Below the pieces are notes generated by a model. It saw nothing but the letters and a program-made list of their open reading frames with translations. It ran no database searches and was not told the DNA's origin. Shown piece after piece: positions 1 to 10,100 of a DNA stretch of 64,000 nt. The first letter of the stretch is position 1. Each line of letters starts with the position of its first letter. Both the position numbers and the translations under genes were made by a program. The DNA is taken from contig CANLIE010000008.1 in the NCBI GenBank assembly GCA_947491225.1, positions 21,306-85,305 on the forward strand, given 5' to 3'. The DNA comes from an uncultured Cellulophaga sp. (lineage in GTDB: Bacteria; Bacteroidota; Bacteroidia; Flavobacteriales; Flavobacteriaceae).

Positions 1-1
1 A

Positions 2-130
2 ATTTTACTACCCAACTCGCCACAAGCAGGTAGTAATATGTTAAATGATATGGTTGCATCTTTTACAGCAAGTAACCAAATTGGTGAAGCTATGAAGAAA
101 ACCAATGCACCAAAAAACAAAAAGGAATAA
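2..130 (+). CDS. C-terminal end of an unidentified protein (partial)
   Basis: One frame is open from the left edge to a TAA at 128-130 and encodes the last 42 residues, starting ILLPNSPQAGSNMLNDMV and ending in a Lys-rich tail (KKTNAPKNKKE). The tail is hydrophilic with a short amphipathic stretch. A strong hairpin terminator follows 20 bases later, which supports this being a real 3' end. The Leu-Pro-Asn-Ser...Met-Leu-Asn-Asp segment vaguely recalls the tail of SPFH/stomatin-type proteins of flavobacteria, but this is memory-based and weak. The rest of the gene lies outside the window. Confidence 0.6.
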   Translation: MLLPNSPQAGSNMLNDMVASFTASNQIGEAMKKTNAPKNKKE

Positions 131-150
131 ATCTTATTTTATATGTCTTT

Positions 151-187
151 AAAACCCAGATGGAATTTTAATTCCATCTGGGTTTTA
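151..187 (+). terminator. Rho-independent terminator of the leftmost gene
   Basis: A near-perfect palindrome with arms AACCCAGATGGAATT and AATTCCATCTGGGTT, a tiny loop and a T-run on the + strand. It lies 20 bases after the stop of the partial gene. Confidence 0.85.
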
Positions 188-599
188 AATTTTGAATAAA
201 TTCATACAAAAATTACAAACGTTTTAACAAGCCTAAGCGCTATATGTAATTATAAGTTAAAAATTACTTCTTTTAGCTGTTCTTGAGCCTTAAATACTAT
301 ACCCAACCTTGTATATAAACAAAAACCATTAAACAAAAATGCAAGACAGAAAAGCACAAGCAAAAAAATAGAAAATGATGTATTAAAGTTATAAGAGAAC
401 TTGATGTTAATGACTTGCTAGGGATTAGGATAAATAGAAAAATGAAAATCCGATTGTACTTAAAATACAATCGGATTTTTTATAACTAATAAATTTAGTA
501 AATAAAACTAAATATTTATTTTAAAAGCTTATCATTTACCTTTAAACCAAATACGCTCCCGTTTATTGATAATTTCACAAAAGCGCCGTAAAACGCTTT
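188..599. other. Intergenic stretch without a clear gene
   Basis: No convincing coding sequence is visible. A short frame from the ATG near 339 (MQDRKAQAKK, then stop) could continue after frame changes as KIENDVLKL and ELDVNDLLGIR up to about 440, so a small decayed gene is conceivable but unproven. The stretch ends in the hairpin at 445-482, which suggests something here is or was transcribed on the + strand. Confidence 0.35.
445..482 (+). terminator. Hairpin terminator
   Basis: Inverted repeat AAAATCCGATTGT / ACAATCGGATTTT with an 8-11 base loop, followed by TTTTT on the + strand. The arms also give A-rich/T-rich flanks on the other strand, so it may act on both strands. No obvious upstream gene other than the weak remnant at 339-440. 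Confidence 0.6.
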
Positions 600-637
600 A
601 AAACAATCCGTTTTTAATAGAAAATACCGATTGTTTT
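600..637 (-). terminator. Inverted repeat downstream of glnS
   Basis: Arms AAAACAATC and GATTGTTTT separated by about 20 bases, 26 bases beyond the glnS stop codon. It could be the glnS terminator, but the T-run on the minus strand is short. Confidence 0.35.
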
Positions 638-662
638 AAAATTTACATCAATAAAGTTTATG

Positions 663-2348
663 CTAGCTTTTTTGTTCAATTTTAGCCCAAGAATCTCGTA
701 ACCCTACTGTTCTGTTAAAAACTAATTTTTCAGGAGTGCTGTCTGTATCTATATTAAAATACCCTATTCTTTGGAACTGAAAACAATCTCCAATATTTGC
801 CTCTTTTAAACTTGGCTCTACATAACCTTTTATCACCTTTAAAGAATCAGGATTTAAGAATTCCATAAAATCTTTGTCCTTATGTGTATCTGGACTTTCA
901 TCTGTAAATAATCTGTCGTACAATCTAATTTCAGATTCAATAGCGTGTGCAACAGATACCCAATGTAATGTTCCTTTTACTTTTCTAAGGCTTTCCTCGG
1001 TACCACTACCACTCTTACTTTTAGGGTCATAGGTACATTGTATTTCGGTAATATTCCCATCGGTATCTTTTGTACAAGACTCTGCTTTAATAATATAGGC
1101 ACCTTTTAATCTAACTTCTTTGCCAAGCTTTAACCTAAAAAATTTTTTGTTTGCCTCTTCCCTAAAATCTTCTCGCTCAATATATATTTCTCTTGAAAAT
1201 GGTATTTCTCTAGTTCCAGATTCTAAATCTTCTGGGTTATTTTCTATTGGCAACCATTCTTCTTGTTCTTCAGGATAATTTGTAATAACTACTTTTATAG
1301 GATCTAAAACACCCATAACTCGGGTTGTTATTTTATTAAGATGCTCGCGTACGTGAAACTCTAATAAAGAAACATCTACTAAATTTTCTCTTTTAGTTAT
1401 ACCTATTGTATCTGCAAAATTACGAATGGACTCTGGTGTATATCCTCTTCTACGCATACCAGAAATTGTTGGCATACGTGGATCGTCCCATCCATTTACT
1501 ACACCTTCTTCTACAAGCCTTAGCAATTTTCGCTTACTAACTAGGGTATGGCTAAGATTTCGTCTTGCAAATTCTCTTTGCTTTGGTCGCGTTTTACTTT
1601 CATCATAAACCTGATCTAAAAACCAGTCGTAAAGCTCTCTATGCATAGCAAATTCAAGTGTACAGAAAGAATGAGATACTTGTTCTAAGTAATCACTTTC
1701 CCCATGCGTCCAATCATACATAGGATAAATACACCAATCGGTATTTGTTCTATGGTGGGCTTTATGTAGAATGCGGTACATAATTGGGTCTCGCATTAGC
1801 ATATTAGAAGAAGCCATATCTATTTTAGCACGTAAAACGTGTTCTCCTTCTTTAAATTCACCCTTTTTCATACGATCAAAAAGGTCCAAATTTTCAGCTA
1901 TGGCTCTATCTCTAAACGGACTAGCTGTACCTGGTGCAGTGGGTGTTCCTTTTTGCTCTGCCATTGCTTCAGAAGACTGACTGTCTACATAGGCTTTTCC
2001 TCCTTTAATAAGATGAACAGCCCAGTCATATAATTGCTGAAAATAATCTGATGCAAAACATTCATGATTCCATTCATATCCCAACCAAGAAACATCCTTC
2101 TTTATAGCATCTACATATTCTTGTTCTTCCTTTGCAGGATTGGTATCATCAAAACGCAAATTAACAGGCGAATTATAGCGCAAACCAAGTCCAAAATTTA
2201 GGCAAATAGAACTAGCATGTCCTATATGTAAATAACCGTTTGGTTCAGGTGGAAATCTAAAACGCAAATTCTCTTTTGAGAAACCATTTTTCAGGTCTTC
2301 CTCTATAATGTGCTCTATAAAATTTAATGATTTTTCGCCTTCATTCAT
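663..2348 (-). CDS. glnS: Glutamine--tRNA ligase
   Basis: Cytoplasmic class I aminoacyl-tRNA synthetase that charges tRNA-Gln with glutamine. The 561 residues match the usual bacterial length. The Rossmann signature PPEPNGYLHIGHASS is at residues 33-47, with the literal HIGH motif at 41-44. The KMSKS-equivalent loop (LVSKRKLL) lies near residue 270, and the C-terminal half is the two-beta-barrel anticodon-binding domain (TLHWVSVAHAIESEIRLYDRLF near 460-485). The ATG start gives a 25-base leader from a good -7 box at 2374-2381. It is transcribed away from the gliding operon and appears to be a single-gene unit. Presence of GlnRS implies direct glutaminylation of tRNA-Gln here, although some Bacteroidota also keep GatCAB. 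Confidence 0.97.
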   Translation of the reverse strand: MNEGEKSLNFIEHIIEEDLKNGFSKENLRFRFPPEPNGYLHIGHASSICLNFGLGLRYNSPVNLRFDDTNPAKEEQEYVDAIKKDVSWLGYEWNHECFASDYFQQLYDWAVHLIKGGKAYVDSQSSEAMAEQKGTPTAPGTASPFRDRAIAENLDLFDRMKKGEFKEGEHVLRAKIDMASSNMLMRDPIMYRILHKAHHRTNTDWCIYPMYDWTHGESDYLEQVSHSFCTLEFAMHRELYDWFLDQVYDESKTRPKQREFARRNLSHTLVSKRKLLRLVEEGVVNGWDDPRMPTISGMRRRGYTPESIRNFADTIGITKRENLVDVSLLEFHVREHLNKITTRVMGVLDPIKVVITNYPEEQEEWLPIENNPEDLESGTREIPFSREIYIEREDFREEANKKFFRLKLGKEVRLKGAYIIKAESCTKDTDGNITEIQCTYDPKSKSGSGTEESLRKVKGTLHWVSVAHAIESEIRLYDRLFTDESPDTHKDKDFMEFLNPDSLKVIKGYVEPSLKEANIGDCFQFQRIGYFNIDTDSTPEKLVFNRTVGLRDSWAKIEQKS

Positions 2349-2373
2349 AGGGTAAAATTAAGCTGTAAAGGTA

Positions 2374-2381
2374 CAAAATTA
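2374..2381 (-). promoter_or_regulatory. -7 promoter box for glnS
   Basis: On the minus strand the sequence is TAATTTTG, a full match to the Bacteroidota TAnnTTTG element, 25 bases upstream of the glnS ATG. A -33 TTG is not evident. Confidence 0.6.
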
Positions 2382-2561
2382 GATTAATTATGGGTGCTAA
2401 AAAATAAGTCACCATACAATAAAGTCATTTTCACAACATATTTAAATGCTGCTACAACAATAAATTTATGAACAAGTTATAAACAGTCATATTTGTTTAA
2501 GCAAATTTCGCACATGCGTTAAAATGTTTGCAAAAATTTTAAACGTTTAATCTAACTAACT

Positions 2562-4847
2562 ATGTCCCCAGGCAATAAAATAGTTACAAAACTTCACCCT
2601 ATGAGAACTACACCTACATCTCTTTTGGTACTTTTATTGTTTATTCTATTTTCCTTTAAAACTAATTCCCAAATTTTAAATGCCCCAGTGCCAATTCCGC
2701 TCCCTGGTGGTAGTTCTCCTTGGACATCTATTTGTGCCTCTTCTACCTTTAATGATTATTCGGTAAATTTTACTTGGATTAACGCACCTGCAGTTAACAA
2801 TGACAATAAATTTATACTAGAACTATCTGATGCTAATGGAAACTTTGGTAGTCCTGTTGCATTAGCAACTTTTAGCGATAAGAATACTACTTATGACTTT
2901 GATATTAATTTTTTACTGCCTACAGATATACAGGGAGAGAACTACAAAATAAGGGTGAAAAGCACTAGCCCAGAAAAGTTTAGTCCAACAAGCGGACCAT
3001 ATTCAATGTATTATGTAAATTTTAAAAAACAAATACTATTAAGCCAAGATGGCAATGGTACTATTCCTTCTGGTCAGAAGATAGAAATTTGTGAAGGTAC
3101 AGCAGTAACTTTGGCTCCACACAATGTTCCAAATGCAGATACTTATAAGTATAATTGGTACAGGAGTGGTACTTTATTATCAGAGAAAGGACCTTCTTTA
3201 ACAACCACACAAGCAGGAATGTACTATGTTTTTATTGACTATGGATCTGTATGTAGTAGTGCTTCAGGAACAGAATCTATAATCATAGAAGTTACAACAG
3301 GAACAAAATTGGGTGTAGCCATTAACGCACCCACAAAGAGAAGCTTATGCTCATCTGAAACAGAAACATTAACTGCAAATATTTCTGGACAAGGCTTAAC
3401 ATATGTTTGGTATAAAGATAATGTGGCAGTAACCAGCCCCACTGTTGATGACCATACTTATACAGTTAACGGTTCTAGCGCTGGTTTTCAAGGAGATTAT
3501 GCTGTAGAAATTAGTGGTTCAGGCATTTGTTTAGAACGTTCAGCTATTGTACCTATTACAACAGCAGCTAATGTAACAGTAACCAGAGATAATCCAACAA
3601 ATATAGTAATTCTACCAAATAAGACTAAAACACTACAAGTTACCAGTAGTGATACTAATGTAAATTTTTCTTGGTATAAAGATGGTAATTTAATTACAGG
3701 TGAAAATAACAATACATTACAAATAAACAGTGCAGGAGAGTACTTTGCACGTATATCAGATAAAGGTGGTAGCTGTTCTTTTTCAATAGATTCAGACAAA
3801 ACAATGGTTGTTTCCCCAGCCTCATTTGAACTTACTATAGAACATAAAACTAGCTATACTGAATGTGAAAGTACAGCCACAACCATAGAGGTATCTATAA
3901 TTGAAGCCATAGCAGCTGATGGAACGAAAACAAATGTTACAGCTGATCTAATCAATGATTTTACATATCAATGGAAAAAAAGTGGAACAAACGTTTTAGG
4001 TGAAACAACTAAATCTATTAACCTTAGTAATGTAACCCAAAACGGAGATTACAGTGTTAATGCTAGTATAAGTGGTTATAGCAATATAGACTCCAATACA
4101 GTAACAGTTAAATTATTGACTACTGAAACGGTTAGTATTTCAGCAACAAGTACAACCTTCTGTAACCCTAGTAATCCTGTACAAATAAGTACAACTACTT
4201 CGCTTTCTGGTGAAACTTTTACTTGGTATAAAGATGGTAACGCTTTTAATAGTACAGATGAAACTTTAAGTAGTGCAGAAACTGGAACCTTTGTTCTTGA
4301 GGTTATTAAAGATAGCTGCCCATTACGCTCCAACGAAATTAGTATTGCTTCCTTAAATGAAAACCTAATAACATTTGATAGTGAGAACCCAGTTATTTTG
4401 GTAGAAGGACAGACAAAAACAATAACTGCTTCTGGAGGAACTTCATATCGATGGTTAAATGCTTCTAATAATGAATTAAGCACAACATCATCTGTAGATT
4501 TAACAGAGGAAGGAACTTATACGCTTATAGCAAAAATTGATAACTGTGATGTAACAAAGCAATTTACAGTTACATATAAAGATACTTTTAATATTCCTAA
4601 TGTGGTAACCCCCAATGGCGATGGTAAAAATGATTTATGGGTATTGCCAAACACTTATGCTAACAAAGCAAACGTGAATGTAATCATATACAACAGTAAC
4701 GGAGAAGAAATTTTAAACGAAAAAAGTTACAACAATAACTGGCCTAGCTCATCAATGAAGTTCCCAAAACAAAATATGGTTTTTTTCTATAAGATAATAG
4801 ATTCTAAAAACTCTCAAAAACAAGGAACCATAACAATTATAAGATAA
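2562..4847 (+). CDS. sprC: SprC-like surface protein with Ig-like repeats and T9SS type B sorting domain
   Basis: Exported surface protein of 761 residues. A signal peptide (RTTPTSLLVLLLFILFSFKTNSQ) is followed by several tandem Ig-like modules, each built around a Cys...FxWYKDG...GxYxV pattern (near residues 205-230, 280-320, 370-400, 550-590). The C-terminal about 85 residues (from NIPNVVTPNGDGKNDLW) form the gliding-motility-associated type B T9SS sorting domain. An internal ATG at 2601 gives a more typical signal peptide length and may be the true start. It opens a tightly packed run with the next gene 6 bases downstream. In F. johnsoniae the operon is sprC-sprD-sprB-sprF, and this gene holds the sprC position; the symbol rests on synteny and domain type, not on alignment. 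Confidence 0.8.
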   Translation: MSPGNKIVTKLHPMRTTPTSLLVLLLFILFSFKTNSQILNAPVPIPLPGGSSPWTSICASSTFNDYSVNFTWINAPAVNNDNKFILELSDANGNFGSPVALATFSDKNTTYDFDINFLLPTDIQGENYKIRVKSTSPEKFSPTSGPYSMYYVNFKKQILLSQDGNGTIPSGQKIEICEGTAVTLAPHNVPNADTYKYNWYRSGTLLSEKGPSLTTTQAGMYYVFIDYGSVCSSASGTESIIIEVTTGTKLGVAINAPTKRSLCSSETETLTANISGQGLTYVWYKDNVAVTSPTVDDHTYTVNGSSAGFQGDYAVEISGSGICLERSAIVPITTAANVTVTRDNPTNIVILPNKTKTLQVTSSDTNVNFSWYKDGNLITGENNNTLQINSAGEYFARISDKGGSCSFSIDSDKTMVVSPASFELTIEHKTSYTECESTATTIEVSIIEAIAADGTKTNVTADLINDFTYQWKKSGTNVLGETTKSINLSNVTQNGDYSVNASISGYSNIDSNTVTVKLLTTETVSISATSTTFCNPSNPVQISTTTSLSGETFTWYKDGNAFNSTDETLSSAETGTFVLEVIKDSCPLRSNEISIASLNENLITFDSENPVILVEGQTKTITASGGTSYRWLNASNNELSTTSSVDLTEEGTYTLIAKIDNCDVTKQFTVTYKDTFNIPNVVTPNGDGKNDLWVLPNTYANKANVNVIIYNSNGEEILNEKSYNNNWPSSSMKFPKQNMVFFYKIIDSKNSQKQGTITIIR

Positions 4848-4853
4848 TTAAAC

Positions 4854-6959
4854 ATGTTTAAGTTTAAGTACATATACTTTCTATTATTACTAATGGCACT
4901 AACCAATGTTAGTGCACAAGAGGTTAATCCTTACCTATCCTATGATGTTCCCTCACAAAACCTTTTAAAATACAATAGGTTTTTAATAAATCCTACTTTT
5001 TCAACAGTAAGAGAAGACAAGTCGTACATAAACTTTTTACATAGAAATCAATCCGTAAATTTTTCAGATAATAATCAAAACTATTTCCTAAGCTATAGTG
5101 GCCGTGTTAATGACCGTACAGGTTTAGGTCTTAGTCTATATTCTCAAACCGCAGGTACATTAACAAACTATGGTGTCTTGGCCAACTATGCATATGGCGT
5201 AAAGCTAAATGATAAAAGTAATTTTACTTTTGGAGCCAACCTATCATATTATGCCAGTGGCTTAGACCAAAACAGGATAAATGTCAATGATCCAAATGAT
5301 CCGTTCTTAAATGGTCAAAAAGATAACTTATTACAGTTTCAACCAGGTGTAAACCTATCTTATGGAAAGTTTGATTTTGGCGTGTACGCAGAAAACTTAT
5401 TTGATTATAACCTTAAAACTAGTGAATCCATTACAGAATTTAACGAAAAAACATTTTCTGGTCACTTACAATATACCCATCAGTTTAATAAAACAACTGG
5501 AGTCTTAGAAGAAGGGCGGCTAATGCCCCTAGCAAGAGTTAGAAAGGTTGCTAGCAATGATATAGTCCTTGGTGGTAGTTTAATTTTAGATTTACCAAAA
5601 TTGGGTTGGATTCAGACTGGTTATGATGATCATTATGGTGCCGCTGCTGGTATAGGGTTTAATCTTAACAAACGTTTGTCTTTAGGATATACAATGGAAA
5701 AAGGAGTTTCAGGAACCTTTGATAATTTTGGAATTACACATGAAATATCGCTTGCCTACGCATTTACTCCCAATTTAACAGAAGACAGGGTTATGCTAGA
5801 AGATAATAATGATTTGGTAGAACAGGAGCAGGAAGATTTTTTAAATTCTGATGAAGCATTAGCTTCCGAAAAAATAGAAGAATTAAAAAGGAAACTTGCA
5901 GAAAATGATGAGATACTGGCAGAATTAATATACAGACAAGATTCCTTAGAACAAAATAGACAGGAAGATTTAGAAAAAAGATTTGAAATGGTAATGCGTA
6001 TGGTTCGTAATGAAACCAAAGGTAAACGCCCAGATCTAGAAGAAAAAGCAAAGAAAATGTATTTTATTAATAATGACAATAAAGCATTGGCTAATAATTC
6101 TAATAAAAAACCAATTGGTATAGAAAAGTCTTTTCGTGATAAAAAAATTCAGGATGAAACAGATGCAACTACTGTAAAACCAATTTCAATAAAAAATGCC
6201 AACAACAACAATACTATTGCTAAATCAAACAAAACAAAAACAGAGAATAGTGTATCAAAAATAAAAAGTAGAAAATTTAAAAACTTAAGCGGAATATCAG
6301 AAGGTTATTATGTAATAGCAAATGTTTATAAAGGTGAGGGCTATCTAAACAAATTCATATCTAATTTAAATAGTCGCGGAATTGATGCTGATTACATAGA
6401 AAACCCTAATAACGGATTAAAATACGTTTACCTAAAAAAATATGATACTTGGCAAGAAGCTGTAGATGCTCACAATTCTAAAATGAATGGTAAGTATGAT
6501 GATACAATGTGGATAATGAATGTAGATAATAATACATCTACAGATACCAGATACTCAGACACGGCTTATGCTAGTAATAACCAAACAAAAGATAAAACAG
6601 CTATACAGGCTAAAGAAAAATATACTAGGTCTAAATTCAGAAATCCTGTAAAAAAAGACAACGTTACTAATGGTTTTACACAAACCAAAATTGCAAAACT
6701 CAGTGGTGTAGATTCTGGGTATTATATTATAGTTAATGTTTTTGCTAATCTAAGAAATGCTAACAAATTTGTGACACTACTTAACAAACAAGGACTTAAT
6801 GCCAGCTATTTTATAAACCCAGAGAACAATTATAGATATGTATATCTAAAGAAGCACAGTTCATGGAACAATGCACTATTATCATACTATTCAAAAATTA
6901 ACAACTCATATCAAGATAAAATGTGGATAATGAGAGTAACCCCTAATCAACTAGCATAA
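4854..6959 (+). CDS. sprD: SprD-like outer-membrane protein: PorP/SprF domain, coiled coil, two SPOR-like repeats
   Basis: Predicted outer-membrane protein of 701 residues. A signal peptide ending NVSAQ is followed by a PorP/SprF-type beta-barrel over about residues 22-305 (NPYLSYDVPSQNLLKYNRF...LGLSLYSQTAG...LGGSLILDLPK). A highly charged coiled-coil-like segment covers 315-400 and an Asn/Lys-rich linker 400-475. The end carries two homologous modules of about 78 residues, each running GYY(V/I)I.NV...(L/A)NKF...YIENP or YFINP...YVYLKK...W..A...MWIM. They resemble SPOR peptidoglycan-binding repeats. The gene follows the sprC-like gene by 6 bases and its stop overlaps the start of the next small ORF (TAATG). 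The architecture suggests a link between the surface adhesin machinery and the cell wall; this is inference. Confidence 0.75.
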   Translation: MFKFKYIYFLLLLMALTNVSAQEVNPYLSYDVPSQNLLKYNRFLINPTFSTVREDKSYINFLHRNQSVNFSDNNQNYFLSYSGRVNDRTGLGLSLYSQTAGTLTNYGVLANYAYGVKLNDKSNFTFGANLSYYASGLDQNRINVNDPNDPFLNGQKDNLLQFQPGVNLSYGKFDFGVYAENLFDYNLKTSESITEFNEKTFSGHLQYTHQFNKTTGVLEEGRLMPLARVRKVASNDIVLGGSLILDLPKLGWIQTGYDDHYGAAAGIGFNLNKRLSLGYTMEKGVSGTFDNFGITHEISLAYAFTPNLTEDRVMLEDNNDLVEQEQEDFLNSDEALASEKIEELKRKLAENDEILAELIYRQDSLEQNRQEDLEKRFEMVMRMVRNETKGKRPDLEEKAKKMYFINNDNKALANNSNKKPIGIEKSFRDKKIQDETDATTVKPISIKNANNNNTIAKSNKTKTENSVSKIKSRKFKNLSGISEGYYVIANVYKGEGYLNKFISNLNSRGIDADYIENPNNGLKYVYLKKYDTWQEAVDAHNSKMNGKYDDTMWIMNVDNNTSTDTRYSDTAYASNNQTKDKTAIQAKEKYTRSKFRNPVKKDNVTNGFTQTKIAKLSGVDSGYYIIVNVFANLRNANKFVTLLNKQGLNASYFINPENNYRYVYLKKHSSWNNALLSYYSKINNSYQDKMWIMRVTPNQLA

Positions 6960-7126
6960 TGGATAAGATTTTTTCAAAAATAATTCTTTTGTGTGCACTC
7001 TTACTAACGTGTATTGCCCTAGCAAATAATAAAAACCATATATCAAAAGAAAATATCATAATTAAAAAAAATATAGAAAATAACTTTTCTACAACTCATA
7101 ATTACCCAACCAAACAATACTCATAA
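6959..7126 (+). CDS. Small secreted peptide in the gliding operon
   Basis: A 55-codon ORF starts inside the stop codon of the sprD-like gene (TAATG overlap at 6957-6961) and ends 15 bases before the sprB-like start, so translational coupling is likely. Residues 1-22 (MDKIFSKIILLCALLLTCIALA) have a basic start, a hydrophobic core and an AxA-like end (ALA), a convincing signal peptide. The mature part is a polar, Asn/Lys/Ile-rich peptide of 33 residues. I recognise no family. It is short enough for standard gene callers to miss. A function in secretion or assembly of the adjacent giant adhesin is only suggested by position. Confidence 0.55.
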   Translation: MDKIFSKIILLCALLLTCIALANNKNHISKENIIIKKNIENNFSTTHNYPTKQYS

Positions 7127-7141
7127 AAACATTCTAACCAA

Positions 7142-10100
7142 ATGAATAAGTTATTAAAATTACTCTTAATCATAATTACTATTGCTATAACCTATACAGG
7201 TTATGGTCAAGTAAAGAATAGTTTTAAACCACGTTATGACAATAGTCTAAAAGGTGATTTAACTATAATAGCCAATAATATAGTAAACCGGGAAGGAGAT
7301 GAAGGCTATTGGACTGGCCCATCGTGGAATAGAACATGGGTTTCTGTACCTAGAAACGCCAACGACCCATATAACCAAACAGGAAGTAGCTCTACCTATA
7401 ACGATAGCTGGAATATGCAGTATATTGATATTGATGGTGATAGTGATACATCTACCTTTAGTTCTAGTAGTTCTACATTAACAGTACCAGATGCTAGCTG
7501 TTCTCTTGTTAGGTATGCTGGCTTATACTGGTCTGCCGTTTATAGAAATACTGACAGAAGTAATATAGATAACATTAAGTTTAAAGTTCCTGGTGGATCA
7601 TATATGGATATTTCTGCAGATGAGATATTATTTGATGGAAACGGCGATACAGATTTTGGGTTTTACAGCCCGTATGCATGTTATAAAGATATCACTTCAA
7701 TAATTACTGGTTTAGCAGATCCAAACGGAGATTATACAGTAGCTAACGTAAGAGCCAGTTCTGGAAACTCTATTCCAGGGGGTGTTTCTGGTGGTTGGAC
7801 TATGGTTGTAGTGTATGAAAACCCTAACTATCCAGGAAAATACATTACTACTTTTGATGGTTATGCGGGTATAAAATCTGGTGAAACAGTTGATATTCCT
7901 ATTTCAGGATTTACTACTTTACCAAACCCTTTCCCAGTTAATGCAAGACTGGGTGTTAGCACATTAGAAGGTGATAATCGTATTTCAGGAGATGGTTTAT
8001 CAATTAAAGCAAATAGCAAACCCCTTACTGATCCCTTTATCCCACTAGGAAACACGGTAAACCCCACTAATAATTTTTTTAATAGTAATATAACCATTGA
8101 AAATACTATAGTAAATACACGTAGTCCCAATAGTATAAATACTTTAGGGTGGGATGCTGACCTTTTTACAATTCCCAACCCAGCTAGATCTGTTATTCCA
8201 AATAATGAAACAGGAGCCGTATTAAGAGCTAGTTCTTCTCGAGATAAATATGATATTTTCTTTACTTCTTTTGATGTAGAAATCATAGAACCCAAAATAA
8301 ACCTAGCTAAACGGGTAGAAGATATAGGTGGTACTGATATTACTGGACAAGGTGTAAATTTAGGACAAATATTAGATTACGTACTAACATTTCAAAACGT
8401 TGGTAATGATGATGCAGACGAATACACTATAAGAGATGTTTTGCCACAAAATGTAACCTTAGATGAAAACAACTTTACACTTCCCGCAGGAGTAACCTAT
8501 ACCTATAATGCTGGTACAAGAACAGTTTTGTTTACAATACCAAATAATTTAGTGCCAGAAGGCGGTTCTTCTTATAGCATACGTATGCGGGTTAAGGTTG
8601 CAGAAAATTGTTTCGATTTTGTAGATGCATGCTCAGATTTAATTCAAAACTTAGCATATTCTACATATAAAGGTGTCCTAAATAGCAACCAAATAACTGA
8701 TGATCCAAGTGTTACAGATTTTGACAGTTGTGGCTTTACTACTCCTGGTGCCACCAATTTTTTATTAGATGACCTAGAAAGTTGTGATTATAGTAGAACT
8801 GTTCAGCTTTGTGGTGCCAATATACTATTAGATGCTGGTGATAATTTTGATGATTATATATGGTATAAGGATGAAAACAACAACAGAATTATAGATGCTG
8901 GTGACACTGTTCTAAATGATGGTAATCCAGACAATGATTTAAGCACATTAATAGTAGATGATATAGGTATATATATTGTTGACAAAATAGTTGCTGATCC
9001 GTGTAAGGGGTTTCAAGAAATCATAACCGTTGAGCGTTTTGGAATAACACAAACAAACCCAATTTCAGCCTTAATAAATGACACTTCTAATACTGTTGAA
9101 GGAGAAGTTACTATTTGTCCAATAGACGGAGACCCATTACCAAAAGTATTTTTATGTGGGTTAAATGATGTTGAGCCAATTACCATTAACATTCCTGATG
9201 CATCTAGCATACAATGGCAAAAACTAGATGAAAATAGCTGTACCGCTTCTATAGATGATTGTGCTAATAAAAATGGTACATGTACTTGGAACAATGTAGA
9301 ATCTGGAAGTACTTTTTTAGCTTCAGATGCTGGCCAATATAGACTTATAATCAACTATCAAAATGGTTGTTTTAGTAGATTCTATTTCAATGTTTTTAAA
9401 AACCTATTAGATCCTCAATATACTAGTAATGACATAATTTGTACAACACCTGGTAATATTACTGTAACTAATATTCCTGCAGATTATGAATTTCAATTAC
9501 TAAATGCTGCAACAAATGCTGTTTTGGTTCCTTTTAGTGCTAATAATGGTCCTAGTTTCACAATTGCAAACAATGGGGCATATACAATTGAAATTCGTCA
9601 GCAAGGGGTTGTAGATGGTTGCCTTTTTATGCTAGAAAATATTGGTATAAGAACACGTAATTATGAGGTAAACATTACTACAAAAGATACAGATTGTAAT
9701 GGTCTAGGAGAAATACGAATCTCTGCTGAAGACGTAGAACCACAATACTATTTTGAAGTCTCTCAAGGAGGAACAACAATAGATACTTATGGACCTACCG
9801 ATGACAATGATTATACTTTTGAAAAATTAAGTGATGGTGTTTATGATGTTACTGTGTCCACAGATGACGGATGTACACATACAGAACAAATAACCATAAA
9901 TGATGTATCTGATTTAGCAGGTTCTGCATTAACAACAAAATCTATAGATTGTACTGATGGTATAATAACTGTTACTGGTACAGGAGGTTTTGCAAACCCT
10001 GCATATTCTTATGCTATTTGGAGTAAAGACGGAGTTAATTTATATACTGACTTATCTGATATACCTGCTAGCGAGTTCCAAGCTAACAGTGATTTTACAT

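Noticed and set aside
1426..2033. Open frames on the + strand inside glnS
   Set aside because: They lie antisense to a full-length, motif-complete GlnRS and lack any recognisable protein signature.
2490..2561. Promoter of the gliding operon at the ATTTGTTTAAGCAAAT palindrome
   Set aside because: TTTG occurs several times, but none in a full TAnnTTTG context at a sensible distance; too ambiguous to list.
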